From assembly GCA_022402535.1 (NCBI GenBank), contig JAKRSD010000022.1, positions 1 to 54,778 of the forward strand: a DNA stretch of 54,778 nt, in the 5' to 3' direction. This document shows positions 1 through 7,127 of this stretch, one piece after another. Position numbers and translations under genes: made by a program. Source of the stretch: Flavobacteriales bacterium. GTDB taxonomy: Bacteria > Bacteroidota > Bacteroidia > CAIKAF01. The notes below the pieces were generated by a model. It did no database searches and was not told the DNA's origin. It was given only the letters and a program-made list of their open reading frames with translations. Numbering within the stretch: the stretch's first letter is position 1; the number at the start of each line of letters is the position of its first letter.

Positions 1-91
1 ATTAACATTCAATATGTTAATAAATTAAAGAGGTTTTTAGACAGTTTGACGGTTCTCGGCTTTGCGTTGTGGGGGATTTTTAGCACAAATG

Positions 92-116
92 TGTCTTGTC
101 CTGAAATAGCTTTACA
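92..116 (+). repeat. IS3 left terminal inverted repeat
   Basis: Left terminal repeat starting TGTCTTGTCCTGAAA; it pairs with 1528-1552 on the other strand, with conserved outer TGTCTnGTCCT and inner TTTACA blocks. It is the expected binding site of the element's transposase. Confidence 0.85.
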
Positions 117-132
117 CAACATTAGCGTAAAA

Positions 133-561
133 ATGAGAAAAAAACTAGTAAAAAAAGCAGGAAAACATTTTTCTATTGAAGACCAGCATTTAATTATCCA
201 GGAGATGATTTCAAGCGGCATTACGAAACGGGCAATCTGGAAGAAATATACCGGTCAGGATGAAGAGAAGGGTCAGCTGCTCCGTTGGATGAAAAAATTA
301 GGGTATGCCCCTTACCGTCCGAAGAAAAAAGCTACCTTAGAAGACCAAAGTATTCAAATGCCAAAAAAGAAAACCGTTAATCCTGTTGATGCCACATCAA
401 CAGAGGATTACGAAACCCTTCAGCTTAAAAAGCGGATATTCGAGCTTGAAAAGCAGCTTAAAGACGCCGAACTGAAGGCAATCGCTTATTCGACGATGGT
501 TGATATTGCCGAAAAGGAATTTAAGATACCTATCCGAAAAAAGTTCAATACCAAACCATAG
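133..561 (+). CDS. IS3-family transposase OrfA (helix-turn-helix)
   Basis: OrfA of the insertion sequence, 142 residues from the ATG at 133; this start lies inside the element, whereas an earlier in-frame ATG at 46 lies outside it. The N-terminal part (about residues 8-65) looks like the transposase helix-turn-helix that binds the terminal repeats, with the motif SSGITKRAIWKKY. The C-terminal part (about residues 95-125) is Lys/Glu/Leu-rich with heptad-like spacing (RIFELEKQLKDAELKA), the leucine-zipper region OrfA uses for multimerisation. The last codons carry A AAA AAG at 537-543, in the right phase for a -1 shift into orfB. The family assignment is firm; the exact start is an inference. 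Confidence 0.85.
   Translation: MRKKLVKKAGKHFSIEDQHLIIQEMISSGITKRAIWKKYTGQDEEKGQLLRWMKKLGYAPYRPKKKATLEDQSIQMPKKKTVNPVDATSTEDYETLQLKKRIFELEKQLKDAELKAIAYSTMVDIAEKEFKIPIRKKFNTKP
537..543 (+). promoter_or_regulatory. Slippery heptamer for -1 ribosomal frameshift (orfA to orfB)
   Basis: The heptamer A AAA AAG reads in the orfA frame as AAA (538-540) then AAG (541-543). The orfB frame is open from 525 onward, so a -1 slip here yields an OrfAB fusion that continues VQYQTIEEMKSNF. This is the usual way IS3-family elements make the active transposase. No downstream stimulatory structure was worked out. Confidence 0.75.
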
Positions 562-566
562 AAGAA

Positions 567-1487
567 ATGAAAAGCAATTTCCCGCACATAGGCCTTGCCA
601 GACTATGCGGTTGGTTTGGTATAAGCAGGCAGGCATATTATCAACACGGCTGGGACACGTTATCGACGGCGGTTGAAGATGAGATGATAATAACGCAGGT
701 AAAGCAGATAAGAAGCCGTCACCGGCGTATGGGTACAAGAAAGTTATATGAACTTCTTCAGCCTTTTCTACTGGAAGAAAAAATTAAAATAGGCAGGGAC
801 GCCCTGTTTGATTTACTGGCAGCGAATCATCTGCTTGTAAGGAAACGCAGACGCAGGATTCAGACGACAAACTCATATCACAGGTTCAGGAAGTATCCCA
901 ACCTGATCAGAGATATGGTACCAACTGTTATAAACCAGATATGGGTTTGTGACATTACCTATTGGAAACTGAAGAATGATCATGTTTATATAAGCCTTAT
1001 AACTGATGCATATTCACATAAAATAGTGGGATACCACCTTGGCGAAACGATGGAGGCCGAAGAAAGCATCCAGGCATTAAAAATGGCTCTTGCATCTTTG
1101 GAGCCAGAAAATGAAATACGGCCCATACACCATAGTGACAGAGGTATTCAGTATTGCAGTAACTCGTACATAAAACTTCTGAAGGAAAATAAAATCGGTA
1201 TAAGTATGACAGAGAGCGGAGACCCATTGGAAAATGCAATAGCCGAGAGGGTCAACGGAATAGTTAAAGAAGAATACCTTGATAATTATGAAATAGATGC
1301 AGTATCGCAGGCAAAAGAACTTTTAAAGGCAACGGTAAATCTCTATAACAAAGAAAGACCCCATATGACCCTGGGTAATTTTACGCCTGAGGAAATACAC
1401 CGGTCAGAAAAAGAACTAAAACCAAAAAGATTATGGAAGAATTATTACAAAAAGGAAACTACCTTTGTAAACCCATTACAGGATTAA
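567..1487 (+). CDS. IS3-family transposase OrfB (DDE integrase core)
   Basis: Catalytic subunit of the insertion sequence, 306 residues from the ATG at 567; it is probably made mainly as an OrfAB fusion by frameshifting at 537-543. The N-terminal HTH_21-like region holds RHRRMGTRKLYELL. The retroviral-type integrase core follows with the DDE triad visible as D129 (WVCDITYW), D191 (HHSDRGIQY) and E227 (ENAIAERVNGIVKEE). The C-terminus has the family's NLYNKERPHMTLGNFTPEE block. Length and motifs are complete, so the enzyme is probably functional, acting on the terminal repeats to excise and integrate the element. Confidence 0.95.
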   Translation: MKSNFPHIGLARLCGWFGISRQAYYQHGWDTLSTAVEDEMIITQVKQIRSRHRRMGTRKLYELLQPFLLEEKIKIGRDALFDLLAANHLLVRKRRRRIQTTNSYHRFRKYPNLIRDMVPTVINQIWVCDITYWKLKNDHVYISLITDAYSHKIVGYHLGETMEAEESIQALKMALASLEPENEIRPIHHSDRGIQYCSNSYIKLLKENKIGISMTESGDPLENAIAERVNGIVKEEYLDNYEIDAVSQAKELLKATVNLYNKERPHMTLGNFTPEEIHRSEKELKPKRLWKNYYKKETTFVNPLQD

Positions 1488-1527
1488 AAATGAACTGTAA
1501 ACTTATGTCAGGATTAATACATAAACC

Positions 1528-1552
1528 TGTAAACTTTTTTTAGGACGAGACA
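1528..1552 (-). repeat. IS3 right terminal inverted repeat
   Basis: Read on the minus strand this starts TGTCTCGTCCTAAAA and ends TTTACA, matching the left end at 20 of 25 positions. It is followed at once by the ATG target duplication. Confidence 0.85.
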
Positions 1553-1859
1553 ATGTTCATACGAAGCACAATTGTTGAGCCTTGTACAAATGTGTCATAG
1601 AAGCACGTCAGCCCCCATAACGCAAAACCGATGTTACCTGCTGGCCTTCTGTCTGTCGTGTCATTGTAAGCTTTGTTAGTATTGAGTTTCCGTGACATTG
1701 TCTGCTGTGTTTTTCGGGCTGTGTGTCGGTGTATTTTTATTTTCCTTGAAGCGTTGGGGATTTTTTTAAACAATTTTTGTCTACGTTAGAAAAGCAAGCT
1801 CTTTTGCAATTTTTGGTCTGTGTGTTGGCTTGTGCGAATTGCAAATGTGCTTGCTTTTA
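1553..1859. other. GT-rich non-coding segment between IS3 and mscS
   Basis: No convincing gene is seen. The plus strand is strikingly G/T-rich, with runs such as CTGTGTGTCGG near 1724-1734 that resemble the apical loops of the hairpins at 1790-1858 and 5450-5513. It contains the right arm of the interrupted inverted repeat and the hairpin that abuts the mscS stop codon. The open frames here have the composition of non-coding repeats. Confidence 0.6.
1790..1858. repeat. Structured hairpin A (TCTT/ATGT internal loop)
   Basis: A 10-bp outer stem (1790-1799 with 1849-1858) and an 8-bp inner stem (1804-1811 with 1837-1844) are perfect. They are separated by an internal loop of TCTT (1800-1803) against ATGT (1845-1848). 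The 25-nt apical loop contains GGTCTGTGTGTTGG. It ends two bases before the stop codon of the downstream MscS gene. Hairpin B at 5450-5513 has the same internal loop and a similar apical loop but different stems. A role as a transcription terminator is possible but would not explain the conserved loops. Confidence 0.75.
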
Positions 1860-2756
1860 TTATTGCATTTTTACTTTTATTTCAGGTGCTTCAACCAAAT
1901 GGAATGTGGCAGATGCAAATTTTATTTCACCGTTGGTTGCTTCAATTTGTTTTAAAATGTTTGTGAATAGAGCTGTTTTAGTAGCTCTTCTTTTTTTGTA
2001 ACTTACAACATATCGTAAGGTGTATTCCACCCAGTTGTCGTTTGCAATAAGGGAAACCATTGGCTCGGTTTGGGCATCTTCTAGCCGATACTTAGTTTGC
2101 ATCTCATTCCATTTTTCTCTTGATTGTCTGGTTAAATCTCCTGCAATTTCAATACCCACCTTTTCCAAAATCTCTTTTGTCTTGTCATAATTGCTACCGT
2201 ATTGAATTGGAATTTTTATTTCATCCCATAAAAAGGGAAAGTCGCCCGAGTAGTTAAATACGGGTTCTTTAAAAACAAAACTGTTTGCAATCAATACAAT
2301 CCGTCCGTTGTATAAATCACCGTCAACCCACTGACCTGTTTCCATAATGGTAGTTCTTAAAACACCTATGTCCATTACATCGCCTTTAATACCACCTAAC
2401 TGAACTCTATCGCCACTCTTGTAAAAACCACCAAACATAATTGCCAACCAACCTGCGAAAGATGCAATTACTTCTTGCAAAGCAAATGCAATACCTGCAC
2501 CTGCTACACCAAAAGCAACAGTTAACCCACCCAACTTGTCGCTGAAAACAATGGTTACTAAAAGTATGGTGAGAAAATACCCGATGAAACTTCCAAACTT
2601 CTTAGCTCGGTAGCGGTTATCATTGTCTTTAATTTTAGAAAATAGATTTTTCTGAACAACTTTTACTATTATCCAAATGAAGGCTATGCCGATAAAAATT
2701 GATGCAATCTTTCCAACAGCAGGATTAAAAAGCAATTGTTTAATTTGTTCTTCCAT
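1860..2756 (-). CDS. Small MscS-family mechanosensitive channel
   Basis: Inner-membrane small-conductance mechanosensitive channel, 298 residues. Three hydrophobic segments lie at about residues 14-35, 50-68 and 73-105; the third is the Gly/Ala-rich pore helix of MscS (VAGAGIAFALQEVIASFAGW). The beta domain follows with KSGDRVQLGGIKGDVMDIG, then a cytoplasmic alpha/beta vestibule to the C-terminus. MscS channels open under membrane tension to release solutes during hypo-osmotic shock. It is the last gene of a three-gene minus-strand operon, two bases after the larger MscS gene. Its AT-rich composition matches its operon partners and differs from the genes beyond 5.8 kb, suggesting acquisition. 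Whether it gates alone or with its larger neighbour is unknown. Confidence 0.88.
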   Translation of the reverse strand: MEEQIKQLLFNPAVGKIASIFIGIAFIWIIVKVVQKNLFSKIKDNDNRYRAKKFGSFIGYFLTILLVTIVFSDKLGGLTVAFGVAGAGIAFALQEVIASFAGWLAIMFGGFYKSGDRVQLGGIKGDVMDIGVLRTTIMETGQWVDGDLYNGRIVLIANSFVFKEPVFNYSGDFPFLWDEIKIPIQYGSNYDKTKEILEKVGIEIAGDLTRQSREKWNEMQTKYRLEDAQTEPMVSLIANDNWVEYTLRYVVSYKKRRATKTALFTNILKQIEATNGEIKFASATFHLVEAPEIKVKMQ

Positions 2757-2758
2757 AA

Positions 2759-4636
2759 TTAATTTTCTTCTTTTTTAATTTTTACATTGAAACTTGGTGC
2801 TTTATAATCTTTGTCCAAGTAATTTGCAGGTATGGTAATCATATTTCCGTCTCTTGCAGCACGGTAGTGTGGCGATAGAATTTCAATACCTGCTTCATTA
2901 CAGCAATCTTGTATATTCTGGTGCAGTTGCGAATAAATACCAGCCTGTTTATTTGGTTCTTTTGTGTAAGCATTTATCTGATATGATACATAAAAGTCAT
3001 CTAAACTTGTTTGCAAAACAAACGGTTTAGGCTCTTTAAGTAAAAGGTCAGTTCTATCAGCTGCGTTTAGTAATGCTTGGTGCATATCTTTCCAAGGAAC
3101 ATCATAGCCAATGGTAACAGTTGTATGCATTATCAAACCATTTCCGTTTTCTGCTTCATTACTAAAGTTTGTGGAGTGACTGCTCATCACCGTTGAATTT
3201 GGAATAGATATAATTTCATTTTTAATTGTTCGAACTCTCGTTACTAGTAATGACTTTTCAATTATATCACCAACAACATCACCAATTTTTACACGGTCAC
3301 CAATTTTGAATAATCGCATATAAGTCAGCACAATTCCTGCAACAATATTGGAGAGTGAACCAGCAGAACCGAAAGTGAATAAGAAGCCAAGGAAAACAGA
3401 TACACCTTGAAAGATTGGAGAATCACTCCCAGGTAAATAAGGGAATATCAATACAAACATAAAGGCATATAACACCACCCTTAGAATTTGAAAAGTTGGG
3501 TTAGCCCAATCAGGGTAGAATCCAGATAATTGAAGTTTTTCTTGCTCAATTTCGTTCTTTAAAAAATGTATTCCTTTTAAAGCATATCGGAAAACAAAAA
3601 AGATAACAATGATGGTAAATAGATTTGGTAAATAGTTCCATAATCCACTGCCAATTTTTTTTAGGGGATTAAAAACATAACCAAATAAGGTTTGTGCAAA
3701 ATTTTGTGTCCAAGGGAACAGACCAAAAATGATGGGCAATGCAATGTAAACAAGAAGCAAGAAAACACCCCATTTTATTATTGTGTTTAATCCTGTTAGG
3801 AAACCTACTTGTCTTGATGCGTCCAGTACTGTGTAGTTTTTTATTTTTAGCCCGTTGATTCGTTTGCCTTCCTGCTGTTTTATTTTATTGTTTGTCCAGT
3901 TGAAGAGTTTGCCAACAAAATAAAGTAGCACAATTAAAATTATTAGCACTAAAGCTGCAAGTCCGATTTCTTTAAGCAGAGTAGTTAAACTTGTTTCTTG
4001 TTTGTAATTAAGAACAGCTTTGGTAATTGTGATGCGATATTTTTCAGCCAATTCTTTTATGGTTGTGTTGTTCCAAATTGCATCGTTTTCAGAAATGCTC
4101 ATTATAATGGTTTCGCCATTTACAATATCAAATGTTGATTCAGATTCTACAATGCTCAATGATTTATCCGAAAAAGAATAATCATCCTTTAGTTTACTGA
4201 CTCTTTCGGTAATTGCTAAAGCTCTGTCGTGAGCTGTGAAACTACCAAGTTTGTTATATATCAAAAAAAGCGTATCATTAAAAAATCCTTGAACTGGAAA
4301 TGATTTTGCTGTCAAACGTAAAGAATCAATCTTAGCTTTTTTGTCGGCAATGCGTTGTGCTTCTTTTGCATTGATTTCTTGCAATTGCTTTTGCAGTTCT
4401 TCCTTCTTTAAATTATCGGTAGTTTTTAATTGCGAAAGCTGAGTTTCTAACTCCGATTTTTTGATGGAATCTTCTATGCGTTGCTTCTCAATTAACTTCA
4501 ATTTATTGTCATATTCTTTAAGCAAAATCGCATTTAAAGAATCCGATTGCTTCAGTGAATCGGTTTGGGCGTTTGCAGTTATCGAAATCAAAAGACTTAT
4601 TGCAATAACTGCTATATGTTTAATATTATTTTTCAT
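2759..4636 (-). CDS. Large MscS-family (MscK/KefA-like) channel with periplasmic coiled coil
   Basis: Multi-domain mechanosensitive channel, 625 residues. A signal peptide (about 1-23, ending ANAQ) is followed by a long charged coiled coil (about 30-110, rich in KLKLIEKQRIEDS-type heptads) and a small periplasmic domain. About five membrane segments follow from residue 218, the last a glycine-rich MscS pore helix (FLFTFGSAGSLSNIVAGIVL). The MscS beta domain (FKIGDRVKIGDVVGDI) and C-terminal vestibule (IPNSTVMSSH onward) complete it. This is the MscK/YbdG-like layout, but the periplasmic part is shorter than in MscK. It lies ten bases after the barrel gene and two before the small MscS gene. 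The coiled coil might reach towards the periplasm or the outer-membrane barrel; that is inference. Confidence 0.85.
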   Translation of the reverse strand: MKNNIKHIAVIAISLLISITANAQTDSLKQSDSLNAILLKEYDNKLKLIEKQRIEDSIKKSELETQLSQLKTTDNLKKEELQKQLQEINAKEAQRIADKKAKIDSLRLTAKSFPVQGFFNDTLFLIYNKLGSFTAHDRALAITERVSKLKDDYSFSDKSLSIVESESTFDIVNGETIIMSISENDAIWNNTTIKELAEKYRITITKAVLNYKQETSLTTLLKEIGLAALVLIILIVLLYFVGKLFNWTNNKIKQQEGKRINGLKIKNYTVLDASRQVGFLTGLNTIIKWGVFLLLVYIALPIIFGLFPWTQNFAQTLFGYVFNPLKKIGSGLWNYLPNLFTIIVIFFVFRYALKGIHFLKNEIEQEKLQLSGFYPDWANPTFQILRVVLYAFMFVLIFPYLPGSDSPIFQGVSVFLGFLFTFGSAGSLSNIVAGIVLTYMRLFKIGDRVKIGDVVGDIIEKSLLVTRVRTIKNEIISIPNSTVMSSHSTNFSNEAENGNGLIMHTTVTIGYDVPWKDMHQALLNAADRTDLLLKEPKPFVLQTSLDDFYVSYQINAYTKEPNKQAGIYSQLHQNIQDCCNEAGIEILSPHYRAARDGNMITIPANYLDKDYKAPSFNVKIKKEEN

Positions 4637-4646
4637 TTTTTCGTCT

Positions 4647-5423
4647 TTATTTATTTTTTCTAAAATTAGTAATTCGCCAACTTATACCAGTGCTTACAAA
4701 ATAATCTTGAATCTTTTGGTTATTGCCATAACCTGCTGATATATCTAATTGAACATTATTGTTTATCAAGTAGGCAAATCCGCCATCAAATCTTGTTTGA
4801 AATAAATTTTGGCTTACCTGTCCGTAATTTTCTATAAAGCCACTCCACTTTTTGTAAATAGGGAATCCAAAGTTCAAAACATATTTTCCTGTCGGAAAAT
4901 GGTCGTTACCATTGTAACTCAATATCCAGTTAGTTCCTAAAGTCATATTCTTAGGCAAACTCCAGTTGGCCACAAAAACCATCACAGTTGCCAGTTGATT
5001 AGAGCCAAAGTCAGTTGAAATTTTTGGCATTTTTAAACGCATTTGAAAACCAGTAGTTGGTAACCATCCTTTTTGGTCGTTTATATGAAACCGAAATCCA
5101 AAATGTAGATTACTTAAACCTGAAAGCGAAACAGAAGCAGTATCAAACTTCGTATTCTCATACTGATAGTCAACCAAAGCACTAAGCTCAACGGTTTCTA
5201 AAATTCCAAAACGAACCACGTTATTTGAGACGAAACCACGAAGTGGAAATTTAGTGTCAGCAAATGAGTAATAGTCAAGTCCCTGCTGAAACTGCAAAAT
5301 ATTTTTACCTACTGTGAATGCACCAATGGCTTGTCCCGGTCTGCCGGTGCGAATAGTTTCGCTAAACTGTCCAAATGCAATTTGTGAAATAAAAAGTAGT
5401 ATTAGTGTTTTAATTATTCTCAT
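4647..5423 (-). CDS. Outer-membrane beta-barrel, MetA-pathway transporter-like
   Basis: Predicted outer-membrane protein of 258 residues with a signal peptide (about 1-18, ending IAFG). The sequence is dominated by alternating polar/hydrophobic strands with aromatic girdles (FQQGLDYYSFADTKF, LHFGFRFHINDQKGW, IENYGQVSQNLFQTRFDGG) and ends in a strand running SWRITNF plus a basic tail. The N-terminal TIRTGRPGQAIGAFTVGKN block resembles PF13557-type putative transporters (phenol MetA-like). It is the first gene of the operon with two MscS genes; hairpin B lies 27-90 nt upstream of its start. The substrate cannot be told. Pairing a barrel with MscS channels suggests a role at the envelope, possibly in turgor or export. 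Confidence 0.7.
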   Translation of the reverse strand: MRIIKTLILLFISQIAFGQFSETIRTGRPGQAIGAFTVGKNILQFQQGLDYYSFADTKFPLRGFVSNNVVRFGILETVELSALVDYQYENTKFDTASVSLSGLSNLHFGFRFHINDQKGWLPTTGFQMRLKMPKISTDFGSNQLATVMVFVANWSLPKNMTLGTNWILSYNGNDHFPTGKYVLNFGFPIYKKWSGFIENYGQVSQNLFQTRFDGGFAYLINNNVQLDISAGYGNNQKIQDYFVSTGISWRITNFRKNK

Positions 5424-5815
5424 ACTTATTGTCCTTGCGTTGGCAAAAAAAATGGCTCTTTTGGTTTTGCGTAGGGTCGGTTTGTGTGTCGGGCAAAACC
5501 AAATGTGCCATTTGTGCGGCTCGCTAAAATTGTTTTTAAAAAATGTGCGGTGGGAAAAAATAAAAATACTGAAGCGTTGGCTTTTGGGTTGGCTATCTGA
5601 TGGTTCATTTGACCAATCACTTTATGTTTATTTCTGTCGTTCATTCTTGCTGTGTCGTCTTTTAGGCTTGCTGGTAACTTGTTTATATGCGCTATAAAGT
5701 TTCGCTTATCTCTCCATTTTGGGGTGGATAGGCGCACCTTTTATTTTCACCGATACGTTTACCCTTTTCAAATATATCCAAGCCGAAGTCTTTCTGCAAC
5801 TCTATTTAAGGTATT
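5424..5815. other. GT-rich non-coding segment upstream of the MscS operon
   Basis: About 390 bases without a credible gene. The plus strand is G/T-rich (TTGGTTTTGCGTAGGG, GTCGGTTTGTGTGTCGG) and contains hairpin B plus several GCGTTGG words (around 5437 and 5573). Composition changes sharply near 5.74-5.82 kb to the GC-richer coding DNA of the symporter, so this marks the right edge of the accessory block. The promoter of the MscS operon should lie here, but no exact TAnnTTTG box was found close to the start. Confidence 0.6.
5450..5513. repeat. Structured hairpin B (TCTT/ATGT internal loop)
   Basis: A 7-bp outer stem (5450-5456 with 5507-5513) and a 10-bp inner stem (5461-5470 with 5493-5502) flank the internal loop TCTT (5457-5460) against ATGT (5503-5506). 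The 22-nt apical loop contains GGTCGGTTTGTGTGTCGG. Internal loop and loop motif match hairpin A, but the stem bases differ while remaining paired. On the minus strand the 3' arm runs into eight T residues, so terminator-like or leader activity ahead of the MscS operon is possible. Confidence 0.75.
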
Positions 5816-7126
5816 TCACCCATTAAACACCTCTTCATCAATGGCATATTCGCCCCGGGCTACGGCTGCAGTTACAGCGGCATCGCCCGTTACATTCACC
5901 ACGGTGCGGCACATATCCAAAATACGGTCAGGTCCCAAAATCAGCGCAATGCCTTCTGCCGGCACATGCACGGCATTCAACACAATTACCAGCATAATCA
6001 TGCCCGCTCCGGGTACGCCCGCTGAGCCTATGGAGGCCAATGTGGCCGTGACGATAATAATCAGCTGATCGGAAAAGGTTAAATCCATATTAAACACCTG
6101 CGCAATAAAAACCGCCGCTACCGCCTGGTACATACTGGTTCCGTCCATATTCACCGTTGCGCCCAAAGGCAGGGTAAAACCCGCCACATCTTTGCTGAGA
6201 CCCATGCGTTCGGTTGAATTTTCAATATTCAAGGGTAACGTGGCATTGGACGAACTGGTGGAGAATGCCAATAACTGCACGGGGCGCATTTTCTTCAGAA
6301 AGGTGATCGGGTTGAGTTTGGCTACAAATTTTACGATGGGTATGTACACCAACAACATGTGTAAAATCAGGGCTACAATGAGCACCAATCCATACCGGCC
6401 CAATGCCGATAAAATGGAAATGGCTTTGGCCGGGTCGTCGCCTGCTACTTCGGTTATTACGGCAGACATTAAACCAAACACCCCGATAGGCGCCATATAC
6501 ATGATAATATCCACCATTTTCAGAATGATTTCGTTGAGGCCTTCAAAGAGTTTTTTAACGGGTTCGGTTTTGTCGGCAGGAACCAAAATCAGGGCTATAC
6601 CGGCCAGAATAACCACGAGCACAATCTGCAGCATGTTTTTGTTGTCGGTGGCCGCCGAAATCAAATTTTCGGGAAATAAATCAATCAGGGTTTGCAGGGG
6701 CGGACGTTCTTTAAAATCGGCCGCTTTTTCTGTACTGCTGCCGGCTTTATCGGCATAAGCAGCCATGAGTTGCTGTTTGGTTTCTTCGGGTATGCCTTCG
6801 CCGGGTTTAAAAATGTTTACCATGGCCACGCCGATGCTGATGGCCATCACGGTAGTGAGTAAAAAGATACCGATGCTTTTTCCACCTATTCGGCTCAGTT
6901 TTTTTATGTCGCTGAGGCTCGAAATTCCCACAATCAGCGAGGTGATAATCATGGGAATGGCAATCATTTTGAGCAGGTTCACGAATATGGTTCCGAAGGG
7001 CTTGAGGTAATCGGAGGTAAACTGTCCGTATCCACTGTTTACGGCAATAATGCCCCAGATTAAACCGGCAATCATGCCGCCCAAAATCTGCCAATGCAGA
7101 GGGATTTTTATTTTCTTCAGATTCAT
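5816..7126 (-). CDS. Dicarboxylate/amino acid:cation symporter (SDF family)
   Basis: Inner-membrane sodium- or proton-coupled carrier of the DAACS/SDF family, 436 residues, with the expected eight or so hydrophobic segments and two re-entrant hairpins. The diagnostic motifs are present in order: the serine-rich hairpin STSSSNATLPLNIEN, the GATVNMDGTSMYQ block of TM7 (NMDGT binds cation and substrate), the second hairpin GSAGVPGAGMIML and the TM8 block LILGPDRILDMCRTVVNVTGD. The Asp/Arg/Asn residues of TM8 suggest acidic amino acids (glutamate/aspartate) or C4-dicarboxylates as substrate; the exact one cannot be read. A hydrophilic insertion after TM3 (about residues 110-140, PEETKQQLMAAYADKAG) is common in bacterial members. 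It begins one base after aroC ends and is probably co-transcribed. Confidence 0.92.
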   Translation of the reverse strand: MNLKKIKIPLHWQILGGMIAGLIWGIIAVNSGYGQFTSDYLKPFGTIFVNLLKMIAIPMIITSLIVGISSLSDIKKLSRIGGKSIGIFLLTTVMAISIGVAMVNIFKPGEGIPEETKQQLMAAYADKAGSSTEKAADFKERPPLQTLIDLFPENLISAATDNKNMLQIVLVVILAGIALILVPADKTEPVKKLFEGLNEIILKMVDIIMYMAPIGVFGLMSAVITEVAGDDPAKAISILSALGRYGLVLIVALILHMLLVYIPIVKFVAKLNPITFLKKMRPVQLLAFSTSSSNATLPLNIENSTERMGLSKDVAGFTLPLGATVNMDGTSMYQAVAAVFIAQVFNMDLTFSDQLIIIVTATLASIGSAGVPGAGMIMLVIVLNAVHVPAEGIALILGPDRILDMCRTVVNVTGDAAVTAAVARGEYAIDEEVFNG

Positions 7127-7127
7127 A

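Larger units (their letters stand above)
92..1552 (+). mobile_element. Complete IS3-family insertion sequence
   Basis: This 1461-bp element has 25-bp imperfect terminal inverted repeats (20 of 25 positions match) that begin with TGTC, at 92-116 and 1528-1552. It is flanked on each side by the trinucleotide ATG (89-91 and 1553-1555), a 3-bp target duplication of the size expected for the IS3 family. It encodes OrfA and OrfB in the 0/-1 frame arrangement with a slippery heptamer between them. Everything looks intact, so it may be active. It interrupts a longer inverted repeat (arms 57-75 and 1612-1630), which shows it arrived after that structure existed. The exact ends rest on the inverted repeats and could shift by a base. 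Confidence 0.9.
57..1630. repeat. Long inverted repeat interrupted by the IS3 element
   Basis: The 19-nt arms at 57-75 and 1612-1630 are inverted copies: CGGYTTTGCGTTRTGGGGG read inward from either end, differing at two positions, one of which can pair as G-T. Removing the IS and one ATG duplication leaves about 75 nt between the arms, so the original site could fold into one hairpin. Its loop contains ACATTTG (minus strand) twice, at the IS junction and at 1587-1593, a motif also found in the two hairpins flanking the MscS operon. Confidence 0.7.

Noticed and set aside
997-1239. Minus-strand frame inside orfB
   Set aside because: Antisense shadow of the transposase catalytic domain.
1540-1773. 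Minus-strand 77-codon open frame upstream of the IS
   Set aside because: It covers the right arm of the inverted repeat and the GT-rich segment; composition is repeat-like and the N-terminal part overlaps the IS right end. No coding signal.
1785-1858. Integron attC site
   Set aside because: The stems do not carry RYYYAAC/GTTRRRY cores and no integron integrase is in the window; kept only as a structured repeat.
5426-5737. Minus-strand 103-codon frame containing hairpin B
   Set aside because: It is a translation of the structured repeat itself, low complexity and without a plausible start or partner.
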